Shown: piece after piece, positions 57,616 to 64,000 of the stretch
How positions within the stretch are numbered: the first letter of the stretch is position 1
Layout: each line of letters starts with the position of its first letter
Assembly: GCF_030161375.1 (NCBI RefSeq)
Contig: NZ_BSSQ01000003.1
Coordinates: 62,001 to 126,000 of the forward strand
Origin: Paenibacillus glycanilyticus
GTDB taxonomy: Bacteria; Bacillota; Bacilli; Paenibacillales; Paenibacillaceae
DNA: 64,000 nucleotides
Direction: 5' to 3'
Notes under the pieces: model-generated
Told to the model about the DNA's origin: nothing
What the model saw: only the letters and a program-made list of their open reading frames with translations
Database searches by the model: none
Position numbers and translations under genes: made by a program

Positions 57616-58782
57616 TTATTGAGCAAACTGAGCGTGAAGCTCATCAAACAAAGCTTTAAGCTTCGGAGCGGCGTTAACTCCAAACATGAGATCCAAGTTG
57701 TCGCTTGAGTCCTTGGCAGAAGCGGAAGAATACTCATACATTTTTTCCTCGTAGGCTTGAATCGCCTGATCCGCATCATCGTGACGGACTATCGCAAGCG
57801 CCAGCTCCGCGGCATCCCGCATGGCAAGATTAACGCCTTCGCCCGCAAACGGAGACATCAGATGCGCGGCATCGCCGATCAAGGTAATACCCGGCTTATG
57901 CTCCCACTGCAGCCCGACAGGCAGCATATAGATCCGTCTTGGCAACACGAGATCTTCCGACTTGCGAATATAATCCCGAAGCGGTTCTGCCCAATCCTCG
58001 AAATACGAGAGCAGCTGCTGCTTCGCTTCCTTCGGTTGATCAAACGGAATACCGCAAGTATCCAGCCAATTCTGCTCGGCGGTAAAGGTCAAATAAACTT
58101 TGATTTTACCGTCCCCATTCAGCTGGGCAAGTATACCTTTGTTATCGTCTAGCGCAAATACTTTGCCTCTCGCGTTAAAAGCAGCCTGCTCCGGATTGGC
58201 CTTCGCATCCACATGGAGCTCTACCATCGTTAACCCCGAATAACCGGCTGTTGCATCCGTCAGCAGCGGCCGCAGCTTGGAGAACGCGCCATCCGCGCCT
58301 ATCACAAGATCAGCCAACACCATCTCGCCATTGTCAAAATAAAGCTCATGTTTGCCGCCATCAAGCGCTACCGCTTCCGTCAGCTTATAACCGTAACGGA
58401 TCGTACCAGGCGCCAGATCTTTCATCAGCAGGTCGCATAACACGCCGCGGTCAATCTCCGGACGGCCGCCTTCTTGCGCGCCTTCTTCCGCTATTTCGTC
58501 CATGTAGATCTTGCCGGTCTTATCAAATAAACGGAAATCTTCGCCTTCATAACGGGCAATCGCTTGGAATTGCTGGAGCAATCCCGCTTCGTTTAATGCC
58601 ATTTGGCCGGAATCTTCGTGAATATCTAGCGATCCGCCACGCTGCGCGTTGGCATCTTGAGCTTCGCGTTCATAAATCGTTGCTGTAATGCCATGTCTTT
58701 GCAAGATCAATGCGAGCGTTAGTCCGCCCGGGCCTCCCCCGATAATTGCGATATGTTGTTGCGATTTATTTGTAGTTGTCAT
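57616..58782 (-). CDS. FAD-dependent monooxygenase, TetX-like
   Basis: 388 residues, the length of Tet(X). The FAD fold is IAIIGGGPGGLTLALILQRHGITATIYERE. GGSLDIHEDSGQMALNEAGLL corresponds to the Tet(X) segment FGGTLDLHKGSGQ. LIGDAAHLMSPFAGEGVNLAMRDAAELA is the GD motif, and a C-terminal helix contains YEEKMYEYSSASAKDS. Tet(X) hydroxylates tetracyclines, but many related enzymes oxidise other aromatics, so resistance is only possible. The ATG at 58782 has GGAG 10 nt upstream. It is preceded by the same operator-like motif as the DrrAB-type exporter next to it. Confidence 0.85.
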   Translation of the reverse strand: MTTTNKSQQHIAIIGGGPGGLTLALILQRHGITATIYEREAQDANAQRGGSLDIHEDSGQMALNEAGLLQQFQAIARYEGEDFRLFDKTGKIYMDEIAEEGAQEGGRPEIDRGVLCDLLMKDLAPGTIRYGYKLTEAVALDGGKHELYFDNGEMVLADLVIGADGAFSKLRPLLTDATAGYSGLTMVELHVDAKANPEQAAFNARGKVFALDDNKGILAQLNGDGKIKVYLTFTAEQNWLDTCGIPFDQPKEAKQQLLSYFEDWAEPLRDYIRKSEDLVLPRRIYMLPVGLQWEHKPGITLIGDAAHLMSPFAGEGVNLAMRDAAELALAIVRHDDADQAIQAYEEKMYEYSSASAKDSSDNLDLMFGVNAAPKLKALFDELHAQFAQ

Positions 58783-58845
58783 AATAACCATCTCCTATAT
58801 CCATGTCGTTTGTTTGTTCCTTACACAGATATCTTAACGCTGCTA

Positions 58846-58863
58846 CTTAAACTGAATTTAAAC
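58846..58863. promoter_or_regulatory. Operator-like palindrome before the TetX-like gene
   Basis: CTTAAACTGAATTTAAAC, a near-palindrome (GTTTAAATTCAGTTTAA on the other strand). The 17-base core TTAAACTGAATTTAAAC recurs exactly at 60819-60835. Confidence 0.7.
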
Positions 58864-58901
58864 CGGGAGACGAATAAGCGAACTTCCTTAGAATAACAAA
58901 A

Positions 58902-58925
58902 AGAGATGGCTTATATGCCATCTCT
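58902..58925 (-). terminator. Rho-independent terminator of the second DrrAB unit
   Basis: AGAGATGGC and GCCATCTCT pair around six bases, followed by TTTTTG on the minus strand. Confidence 0.88.
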
Positions 58926-58939
58926 CCAATTGAAACGAT

Positions 58940-59743
58940 TTACGTACGGCGCATGTAAGCACGAACCGTAATTGGCGCGAATACCGCCACAATGGCCGCT
59001 GCGCCTACCAAGGACCATACCATATCCGTTCCAACCGATCCGGAATTCGTCAATTCGCGAACCGCGGAAACCACATGGGAAATCGGGTTGATGTCAACGA
59101 ACCATTGCAGCCATTTCGGCATGGTGTCCGACGGTACGAATGCATTGGACATAAACGTTAAAGGGAATAATACGAGCATCGAAATCCCTTGCACGCTGGA
59201 CGCTGTACGGGAGATTACGCCAAAGAAAGCAAATATCCAGCTCATCGACCAAGACACGAGAATAACAAGCAACGCCGCAAGAACAACAAAACCCAAGCCG
59301 CCTTCCGGACGGTAACCCATAATATAACCCATTGTGAACGTAAGAACGGTTGCGATGGTATACCGGATCGTATCGGCGAGCAATGCTCCCGCTAGCGGCG
59401 CGATCCTTGCAATTGGCAGCGACTTGAACCGGTCGAAGACGCCTTTATCCATATCTTCTCGGAGCTGAACGCCGGTTACGATCGAGGTTGTGATTACGGT
59501 CTGTACCAGAATGCCCGGAATAATTACCGGCAAATAGCTTTGTACGTCGCCGGAAATGGCGCCGCCGAAAATATACGTAAACATCAAGGTGAAGATAATT
59601 GGCTGCAAGGTTACGTCAAACAGTTGCTCCGGGGTACGGCGGATTTTTAGAATCCCCCGGTATGCCATCGTAAGCGAGTGGCGCAAGGTTTGGATGAAAC
59701 TCGTGTGATTTTTAAGATGACCTGTTTTTACTGATGTATTCAT
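58940..59743 (-). CDS. ABC-2 type permease (DrrB-like)
   Basis: 267 residues, six helices. The start includes LRHSLTMAYRGILKIRRTPEQLFDVTLQPIIFTLMFTYIFGGAI, then YLPVIIPGILVQTVITTSIVTGVQLREDMDKGVFDRFKSLPIAR, the DrrB signature. FPLTFMSNAFVPSDTMPKWLQWFVDINPISHVVSAVREL is also diagnostic. With the overlapping ATPase gene it forms an exporter. It belongs to the same class as the pair at 37.4-39.1 kb but is diverged from it. Confidence 0.9.
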   Translation of the reverse strand: MNTSVKTGHLKNHTSFIQTLRHSLTMAYRGILKIRRTPEQLFDVTLQPIIFTLMFTYIFGGAISGDVQSYLPVIIPGILVQTVITTSIVTGVQLREDMDKGVFDRFKSLPIARIAPLAGALLADTIRYTIATVLTFTMGYIMGYRPEGGLGFVVLAALLVILVSWSMSWIFAFFGVISRTASSVQGISMLVLFPLTFMSNAFVPSDTMPKWLQWFVDINPISHVVSAVRELTNSGSVGTDMVWSLVGAAAIVAVFAPITVRAYMRRT

Positions 59744-60768
59744 GCGTTTACAGCCTCCGCTCTTTTTGTTTCCTTGACGGTATCGTTTGTTTTCTCGTCT
59801 TCGACGCCATGGCCCGTTATCGTCAGGAATACTTCATCAAGCGTTGGCTTCTGAACGCTCACCTCTGACAAGGTAATTCCTTTTTCCCGCAGGGAGATAA
59901 GCAGATCCGTAATCAGATCGGCATTGGCCATAGGCGCGGTAATTTTGGCCGCTTCGCTTGTCAGCGTCGATTGCACTTGAAGCACATGTTCGACAGTCTG
60001 ACGGGCAATTTCGATATCCGATTGATTCTCTACTCTAAGATGCAAGGAAGAAGTGCCTACCGACTGCTTCAATTCATCTACCGTACCTTCAGCCACAACA
60101 TGGCCGCGGTCAATAACGGCAATCCGGTCAGCCAATTGGTCTGCTTCATCGAGGTATTGCGTCGTCAATAGCACCGTGGATCCCGTTTTCACCAGACGGC
60201 GGATTGTATCCCACATTTGCGCACGGGTACGCGGATCAAGGCCGGTTGTAGGTTCATCCAAGAAAATAAGCGGTGGCTGCGCGATCAAACTTGCCGCAAG
60301 GTCGAGACGCCGTCTCATCCCGCCGGAGAAATTTTTAAGCGGACGTTTGGCCGCTTCCGTGAGTCCAAACTCCTCAAGAAGATCCGCTGCTTTTTTCTTC
60401 GCTTCCGCACGTCCGAGTCCCAAGAGACGCGAGAAAATAATCAAGTTCTCGGTTGCGCTAAGCGATTCGTCAACCGAAGCATATTGACCCGTAACACCGA
60501 TTAATTGACGTACAATCTGCGACTCCTTCGAAACGTCATGGCCGAAGATCCGCGCCGATCCGGCATCCGGACGCAGCAGCGTCGCCAACATGCGAATCGT
60601 TGTTGTTTTACCCGCTCCGTTTGGACCTAACACACCATAGATCGAGCCGGCCTTTACATTAAGATCAACGCCGTCTACGGCGCGATTATCGCCAAACACC
60701 TTAACTAGACCGTTTGCTTCCACTGCCCAGTCGCCGTTGTTTGGCCGCTTTACGCTTTTATATTCCAT
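59740..60768 (-). CDS. ABC transporter ATP-binding protein (DrrA-like)
   Basis: 342 residues. Walker A VLGPNGAGKTTTIRMLATLLRPDAG, signature NFSGGMRRRLDLAASLIAQ, Walker B LIFLDEPTTGLDPRTR, then LTTQYLDEADQLADRIAVIDRG and a C-terminal DUF4162-like part ending VSVQKPTLDEVFLTITG. GGGAGG lies before the ATG at 60768; an ATG at 60801 is a weaker option. It overlaps the permease by ATGA and is preceded by the palindrome shared with the TetX-like gene. Confidence 0.9.
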   Translation of the reverse strand: MEYKSVKRPNNGDWAVEANGLVKVFGDNRAVDGVDLNVKAGSIYGVLGPNGAGKTTTIRMLATLLRPDAGSARIFGHDVSKESQIVRQLIGVTGQYASVDESLSATENLIIFSRLLGLGRAEAKKKAADLLEEFGLTEAAKRPLKNFSGGMRRRLDLAASLIAQPPLIFLDEPTTGLDPRTRAQMWDTIRRLVKTGSTVLLTTQYLDEADQLADRIAVIDRGHVVAEGTVDELKQSVGTSSLHLRVENQSDIEIARQTVEHVLQVQSTLTSEAAKITAPMANADLITDLLISLREKGITLSEVSVQKPTLDEVFLTITGHGVEDEKTNDTVKETKRAEAVNA

Positions 60769-60817
60769 TTCCTGTTTCCTCCCAAGAATTGTTGATGTCA
60801 TGATCCTAACGTACTTA

Positions 60818-60835
60818 TTTAAACTGAATTTAAAC
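60818..60835. promoter_or_regulatory. Operator-like palindrome before the DrrAB unit
   Basis: TTTAAACTGAATTTAAAC; its 17-base core is identical to the site before the TetX-like gene. Downstream on the minus strand both have a similar ACGTTAGGAT/GCGTTAAGAT element that may be the -10 region, so the palindrome would cover the core promoter. Confidence 0.7.
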
Positions 60836-60926
60836 AAACAAGATGTTTCCATCTTACGTCAACTGTTTTACCGCTAAATCAGTCTCCAGATGTATTCCCT
60901 TATAGTCCGCAGCACGAAAATGAAAA

Positions 60927-60950
60927 AACCGCCCGATCTCTCGGGCGGTT
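60927..60950 (-). terminator. Rho-independent terminator
   Basis: AACCGCCCGA and TCGGGCGGTT pair with a 4-base loop, followed by TTTTTCATTTT on the minus strand. Confidence 0.92.
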
Positions 60951-60973
60951 GAGCTGTTAGTTCGACAAATCTA

Positions 60974-61618
60974 TTATTTCACCCAAAGTTCAAACAGACC
61001 TTCGGTGATTCCCAGGTTGTACATATAATACAGACCGAATAAAAAGCTTACCGTGCCCGCAGTCTGCATTAATCCGCGGTTCAGCTTGATGCTGCCCTGG
61101 CTGTATACAAATGGAATGCCCAAGATCGTGGTGAAGATGAGCATGCCCGTAATGGTTCCTACGCCAAATACCAGAATGTAGATTGCGCATTCCCATACGG
61201 ACTCTACCGTAGACAAGGTTAATATAACCATGGCGGCACTGCCGGCCAAGCCGTGAATAAATCCGATCACCGTTACTTTTAACAAGGAGGATTTGGCATG
61301 CTGATGAGAATGACGGTAAGCGGATTTGACCGAGACGAAGTTTTTGAAGCCTAGGTATACCAGCATAATGCCAACCAGGAATTCCAGAGACATCGCCCAG
61401 ACTTCGGGCAACTCTCCCTTGAGCAGAACGAGAACCATGCCCACAATAAACAAAGTGCTTGTATGGCCAATCCCCCAGAAAATGCCCGTCAATGTGGAAC
61501 GCCACAGCTTCTTCTGGTTGCTGACCATCGTTGAAACCGCGATAATATGATCCGGTTCAATGGAATGCTTAATGCCAAGAACAAGGCCAAGAAGCAATAC
61601 CGTTATCAAACTTCCCAT
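60974..61618 (-). CDS. Nickel/cobalt-type transporter (NicO/UreH-like)
   Basis: 214 residues, six membrane helices. Helix 1 carries LGIKHSIEPDHIIAVSTMVS, matching the H-x4-D-H metal motif of NicO/HupE/UreH permeases. A His-rich loop (AYRHSHQHAKSS) and a second signature IGFIHGLAGSAAMVIL follow. It probably moves Ni2+ or Co2+, although some members (sulfite/thiosulfate-associated) act otherwise. GGAGGAG precedes the ATG. No urease or hydrogenase genes are seen here. Confidence 0.82.
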   Translation of the reverse strand: MGSLITVLLLGLVLGIKHSIEPDHIIAVSTMVSNQKKLWRSTLTGIFWGIGHTSTLFIVGMVLVLLKGELPEVWAMSLEFLVGIMLVYLGFKNFVSVKSAYRHSHQHAKSSLLKVTVIGFIHGLAGSAAMVILTLSTVESVWECAIYILVFGVGTITGMLIFTTILGIPFVYSQGSIKLNRGLMQTAGTVSFLFGLYYMYNLGITEGLFELWVK

Positions 61619-61707
61619 CCGATCTCCTCCTGCCCAAACGCAATCTATCTATTTATACAACAGCTGTTGCTGCAGCCTTTATTCGATACCGGCCAATAAT
61701 GAATAGC

Positions 61708-63177
61708 TTAGAACAAATCAGCGATTTTGCTAGCCAGCCGTTCATACCGTTCAAATATTTTTTTGTAGGCGCGACTGGTATCTGGATTAGGCACAACGGC
61801 TTCTCCCATTGGAATATTCTGCTTAATCGACACAAAATCCTCTTTTTCCCCAATCGCGACAAGCGCCGTCCAAGCCGCTCCCCACGCCGCGCTATGATGA
61901 TTCTCGGAAACGTATATCTCCGCATCAAAAATATCCGCCATCATCTGAAGCCAGATCGGGGAACGCGACAAACCGCCGTTAACATAAATAATCCGGGGAG
62001 CACCCGCCAGCTGCTCGAGCGTCCGCCCAATTTGATACAGATTAAACGTAATACCTTCCAACACGGCGCGCACATAATGCGCTTTCGTATGGGCGACCGT
62101 CATCCCGTAGAAATTGCCTCTCGCCCTTTGATTCCACAGCGGCGCTCTCTCCCCGTTAATGTATGGTAGGAACAATAAACCTTCAGCCCCCGGCTCGGCT
62201 TGCTCCGCTTCGGCCAAAAAGTCCTCATAACTGCCTTGATCATTAAGCAGCTGCTTCAGCCATTGCAGAGCTATTCCGCCATTATTCGTAGGTCCGCCAA
62301 TGATATAGGAATCTTCGGTAAACGAATAACAAAACGTCTCGCCGCGGCTGCTCACTTTCGCTTCATTTGTCACCTGACGGATCGCACCGCTTGTCCCAAC
62401 CGATACCGCTACCTCGCCGGGCAGCAGCGCGCCAATACCGAGATTGGCCAATTGGCCGTCAGCGGCCCCAATAGCCACGGGCAAAGTAGACGGAATACCC
62501 ATCTCTTCCGCAATGTTTGCTTTGATCGGACCAAGCAGGGTTGTTGGCGCTACGATTTCCGACAGCTGGTTGATGTTTACGCCTGCAAGCTCCAGCATGT
62601 CTTGATCCCACTGGCGGGTATAAGGATTCAATAAACCGGTCGCGGAGGCCATGGAATAATCGATCACCCGTCTGCCGAACCAGCAATATATAATGTATTC
62701 CTTAATGGACATCCAATAAGAAGCTTGAAGATACGGTTCAAAGCCGTTTTCTTTCATCCAGAGCAGCTTCAAGAATGGCGACATCGGATGTACAGGCGTA
62801 CCGGTCTTCGCGTACAACTTCAGTCGCACCTCTTCGGATAAACGTTCAGCCTGCTCCGTTCCTCTTCCGTCTGACCAGATAAATGCGGGCGCAAGAGGTT
62901 CTCCCTCTCTGCTGACGGGCACAAGTGAATGCATAGCGGCCGAGAACCCAAATGCCAATAATTCGTCCATGGCAATGCCGGCTTTCTGGATGGCCTTCTT
63001 GATCGCCCAAACGGCCGCGCGTTCAACCGCAGCGGCATCCTGCTGTACCCAGCCTACCTGCGGGTATTCGGAATGAACCGGTTCCTCCGCATCCGCAATA
63101 AGATGGCCCATAGGGTTGAAAATGCAAGCCTTCGCGCTGGTGGTACCGAGATCTAATCCAATTATGTACTTTGACAT
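61708..63177 (-). CDS. gntK: Gluconokinase (FGGY family)
   Basis: 489 residues. The phosphate loop is IIGLDLGTTSAKACIFN, then GFSAAMHSLVPV and IWSDGRGTEQAERL. TGTPVHPMSPFLKLLWMKEN is a gluconokinase hallmark, followed by YSMASATGLLN, the catalytic IGAADGQLANLGIGA (Asp base) and VSVGTSGAIRQV. It phosphorylates D-gluconate to 6-phosphogluconate. GGAAGG precedes the ATG. It stands without gntR, gntP or gnd, which usually accompany it in Bacillus. Confidence 0.87.
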   Translation of the reverse strand: MSKYIIGLDLGTTSAKACIFNPMGHLIADAEEPVHSEYPQVGWVQQDAAAVERAAVWAIKKAIQKAGIAMDELLAFGFSAAMHSLVPVSREGEPLAPAFIWSDGRGTEQAERLSEEVRLKLYAKTGTPVHPMSPFLKLLWMKENGFEPYLQASYWMSIKEYIIYCWFGRRVIDYSMASATGLLNPYTRQWDQDMLELAGVNINQLSEIVAPTTLLGPIKANIAEEMGIPSTLPVAIGAADGQLANLGIGALLPGEVAVSVGTSGAIRQVTNEAKVSSRGETFCYSFTEDSYIIGGPTNNGGIALQWLKQLLNDQGSYEDFLAEAEQAEPGAEGLLFLPYINGERAPLWNQRARGNFYGMTVAHTKAHYVRAVLEGITFNLYQIGRTLEQLAGAPRIIYVNGGLSRSPIWLQMMADIFDAEIYVSENHHSAAWGAAWTALVAIGEKEDFVSIKQNIPMGEAVVPNPDTSRAYKKIFERYERLASKIADLF

Positions 63178-63282
63178 CCAATAAACCTTCCTTTTCTGCG
63201 GACAATGATAGGTAGCGAAAACAATAATAGTTCCATTCTAGCAATCTCGTCCTTTGAACGCTATACGCAAGGCAACAAAAAA

Positions 63283-63306
63283 AAGCGGTACATGGCTGTA
63301 CCGCTT
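63283..63306 (-). terminator. Rho-independent terminator of cysI
   Basis: AAGCGGTAC and GTACCGCTT pair around ATGGCT; on the minus strand eight T follow. Confidence 0.9.
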
Positions 63307-63316
63307 CGTTGCTTCT

Positions 63317-64000
63317 CTATTCGTGGAAATTCGTACCGTCGGTTACCGGCTTCACGTAACCTGCGCGGATCACAAAGTCGCCGAAATGCTCGCCTTTATT
63401 GCGTTCTGCCGCGTACCGGTTAATGATTGGAGTAAGGGTATCCATAATTTCATCTTCGCCGATGTTTTCTTTGTACATCTTGCTGAGACGGTCGCCGGCG
63501 AAACCTGCGCCCATGTACATGTTGTATTTGCCCGGCGATTTGCCGATGAACGAAATTTCGCCCAGTGCGGGACGTGCACAGCCGTTCGGGCAGCCCGTCA
63601 TCCGGATGTTGATTTCTTGATCCTGAAGACCCGCATTCGCAAGAACCGGCTCCAGTCTATCGATCAGCGAAGGCAAGTAACGTTCTGCTTCTGCCATGGC
63701 AAGACCACAAGTCGGAAGCGCAACGCAAGACAATGCGCTGCGGCGGAGCGCCGAATAATTCGAACCTTCCTCGATACCGAACTCCTTCAGAATCGCTACG
63801 ATTTTTGTTTTCTTCTGAGCGGTAACGTTTGCGATCATCAGATTCTGATTCGCCGTCAGACGGAAGTCGCCGGTATGAATCTTCGCTACTTCGCGAAGCG
63901 CCGTTCTCAGCTTATTGCCTTCTGTATCCACGACGCGTCCAGCTTGAACGTAAAGGGTCAGATTCCATTTGCCGTCTTTGCCTTTCGTCCAGCCGTAACG
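63317..64000 (-). CDS. cysI: Sulfite reductase hemoprotein beta subunit, C-terminal part
   Basis: The frame stays open to the window edge, so the 5' part is outside; the GTG at 63931 is internal. The visible 227 residues hold the second ferredoxin-like and siroheme/4Fe-4S domain: [42 protein letters not shown] and [11 protein letters not shown], whose Cys residues bind the cluster and siroheme, then [34 protein letters not shown]. It reduces sulfite to sulfide with six electrons in sulfate assimilation. The flavoprotein subunit is expected upstream, beyond the window. Confidence 0.92.
   Translation of the reverse strand, partial: RYGWTKGKDGKWNLTLYVQAGRVVDTEGNKLRTALREVAKIHTGDFRLTANQNLMIANVTAQKKTKIVAILKEFGIEEGSNYSALRRSALSCVALPTCGLAMAEAERYLPSLIDRLEPVLANAGLQDQEINIRMTGCPNGCARPALGEISFIGKSPGKYNMYMGAGFAGDRLSKMYKENIGEDEIMDTLTPIINRYAAERNKGEHFGDFVIRAGYVKPVTDGTNFHE

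Noticed and set aside
57616..58782. Calling the flavin monooxygenase a proven tetracycline resistance gene tet(X)
   Set aside because: The pattern is TetX-like along the whole length, but sequence reading alone cannot show tetracycline specificity; many homologues have other substrates.
1..64000. CRISPR array, prophage, integron or tRNA-linked island
   Set aside because: No regularly spaced repeats, integrase, phage structural genes or tRNA genes were seen in the window.

Overview
The window reads as chromosome of a low-to-mid GC, spore-former-type Firmicute, most likely Paenibacillus or a close relative. This is inferred from clear AGGAGG-type ribosome binding sites, frequent GTG/TTG starts, sugar ABC importers that lack their own ATPase, a sigma-B partner-switching locus and a Pho-box pst operon. 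No rRNA, tRNA, CRISPR array, prophage or intact insertion sequence was seen.

Layout. 1-8.7 kb: tail of a YcgQ-type membrane protein, a metallophosphoesterase, a tyrosine phosphatase, then a co-directional run of class III aminotransferase, two-domain class II aldolase, MFS transporter, FGGY sugar kinase and uridine kinase. This run looks like an uncharacterised catabolic pathway. 8.7-9.5 kb: a structured intergenic repeat (second copy at 50.6 kb), an IS1182-type transposase stub and a small unknown gene. 9.5-15 kb: an MFS exporter, a cut-down AraC/YesN-like regulator, and two divergent Gfo/Idh/MocA dehydrogenases with an AraC regulator. 15-18.6 kb: an ECF41 sigma factor with its partner flavoprotein and a matching promoter, a MerR fragment, and an MFS exporter. 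18.6-24.3 kb: phosphoglycerate mutase, adenine deaminase behind an adenine-type purine riboswitch, acyl-CoA dehydrogenase, a CWC-domain protein, a VOC protein and an alpha/beta hydrolase. 24.4-27.7 kb: a Ugp-like sugar ABC importer.

28-37.3 kb is a general-stress region. It holds DUF1328 and YflT-type stress genes, a receiver-PP2C phosphatase (RsbY-like), RsbV, a first RsbW-like protein, a CheR methyltransferase (RsbM-like), a CHASE3/HAMP/GAF hybrid kinase (RsbK-like), DUF948, a second RsbW, sigma-B and YtxH. Four sites resembling sigma-B promoters sit in front of these genes, so the regulators and several targets appear to lie together. The wiring resembles the RsbK/RsbM/RsbY route known from the Bacillus cereus group rather than the RsbRST stressosome.

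37.4-42 kb: a DrrAB-type exporter with a TetR regulator, a tandem pair of unknown paralogues and a DinB protein. 42-45.8 kb: pstSCAB behind a Pho box. 45.9-50.6 kb: an LplABC-type importer and a divergent AraC regulator. 50.8-57.5 kb: an MFS exporter with palindromic operators, a methyltransferase, PPK2, a HAD phosphatase, MarR and HxlR regulators, and small secreted or membrane proteins. 57.6-60.8 kb: a TetX-like flavin monooxygenase and a second DrrAB exporter that share an identical operator-like motif. 61-64 kb: a nickel/cobalt-type transporter, gluconokinase and the 3' part of sulfite reductase beta subunit.

The most interesting leads are the aminotransferase/aldolase/kinase cluster, the repeat pair with compensatory base changes, the two unequal RsbW proteins in the sigma-B locus, the shared-operator TetX/DrrAB regulon, and the unknown tandem paralogues.
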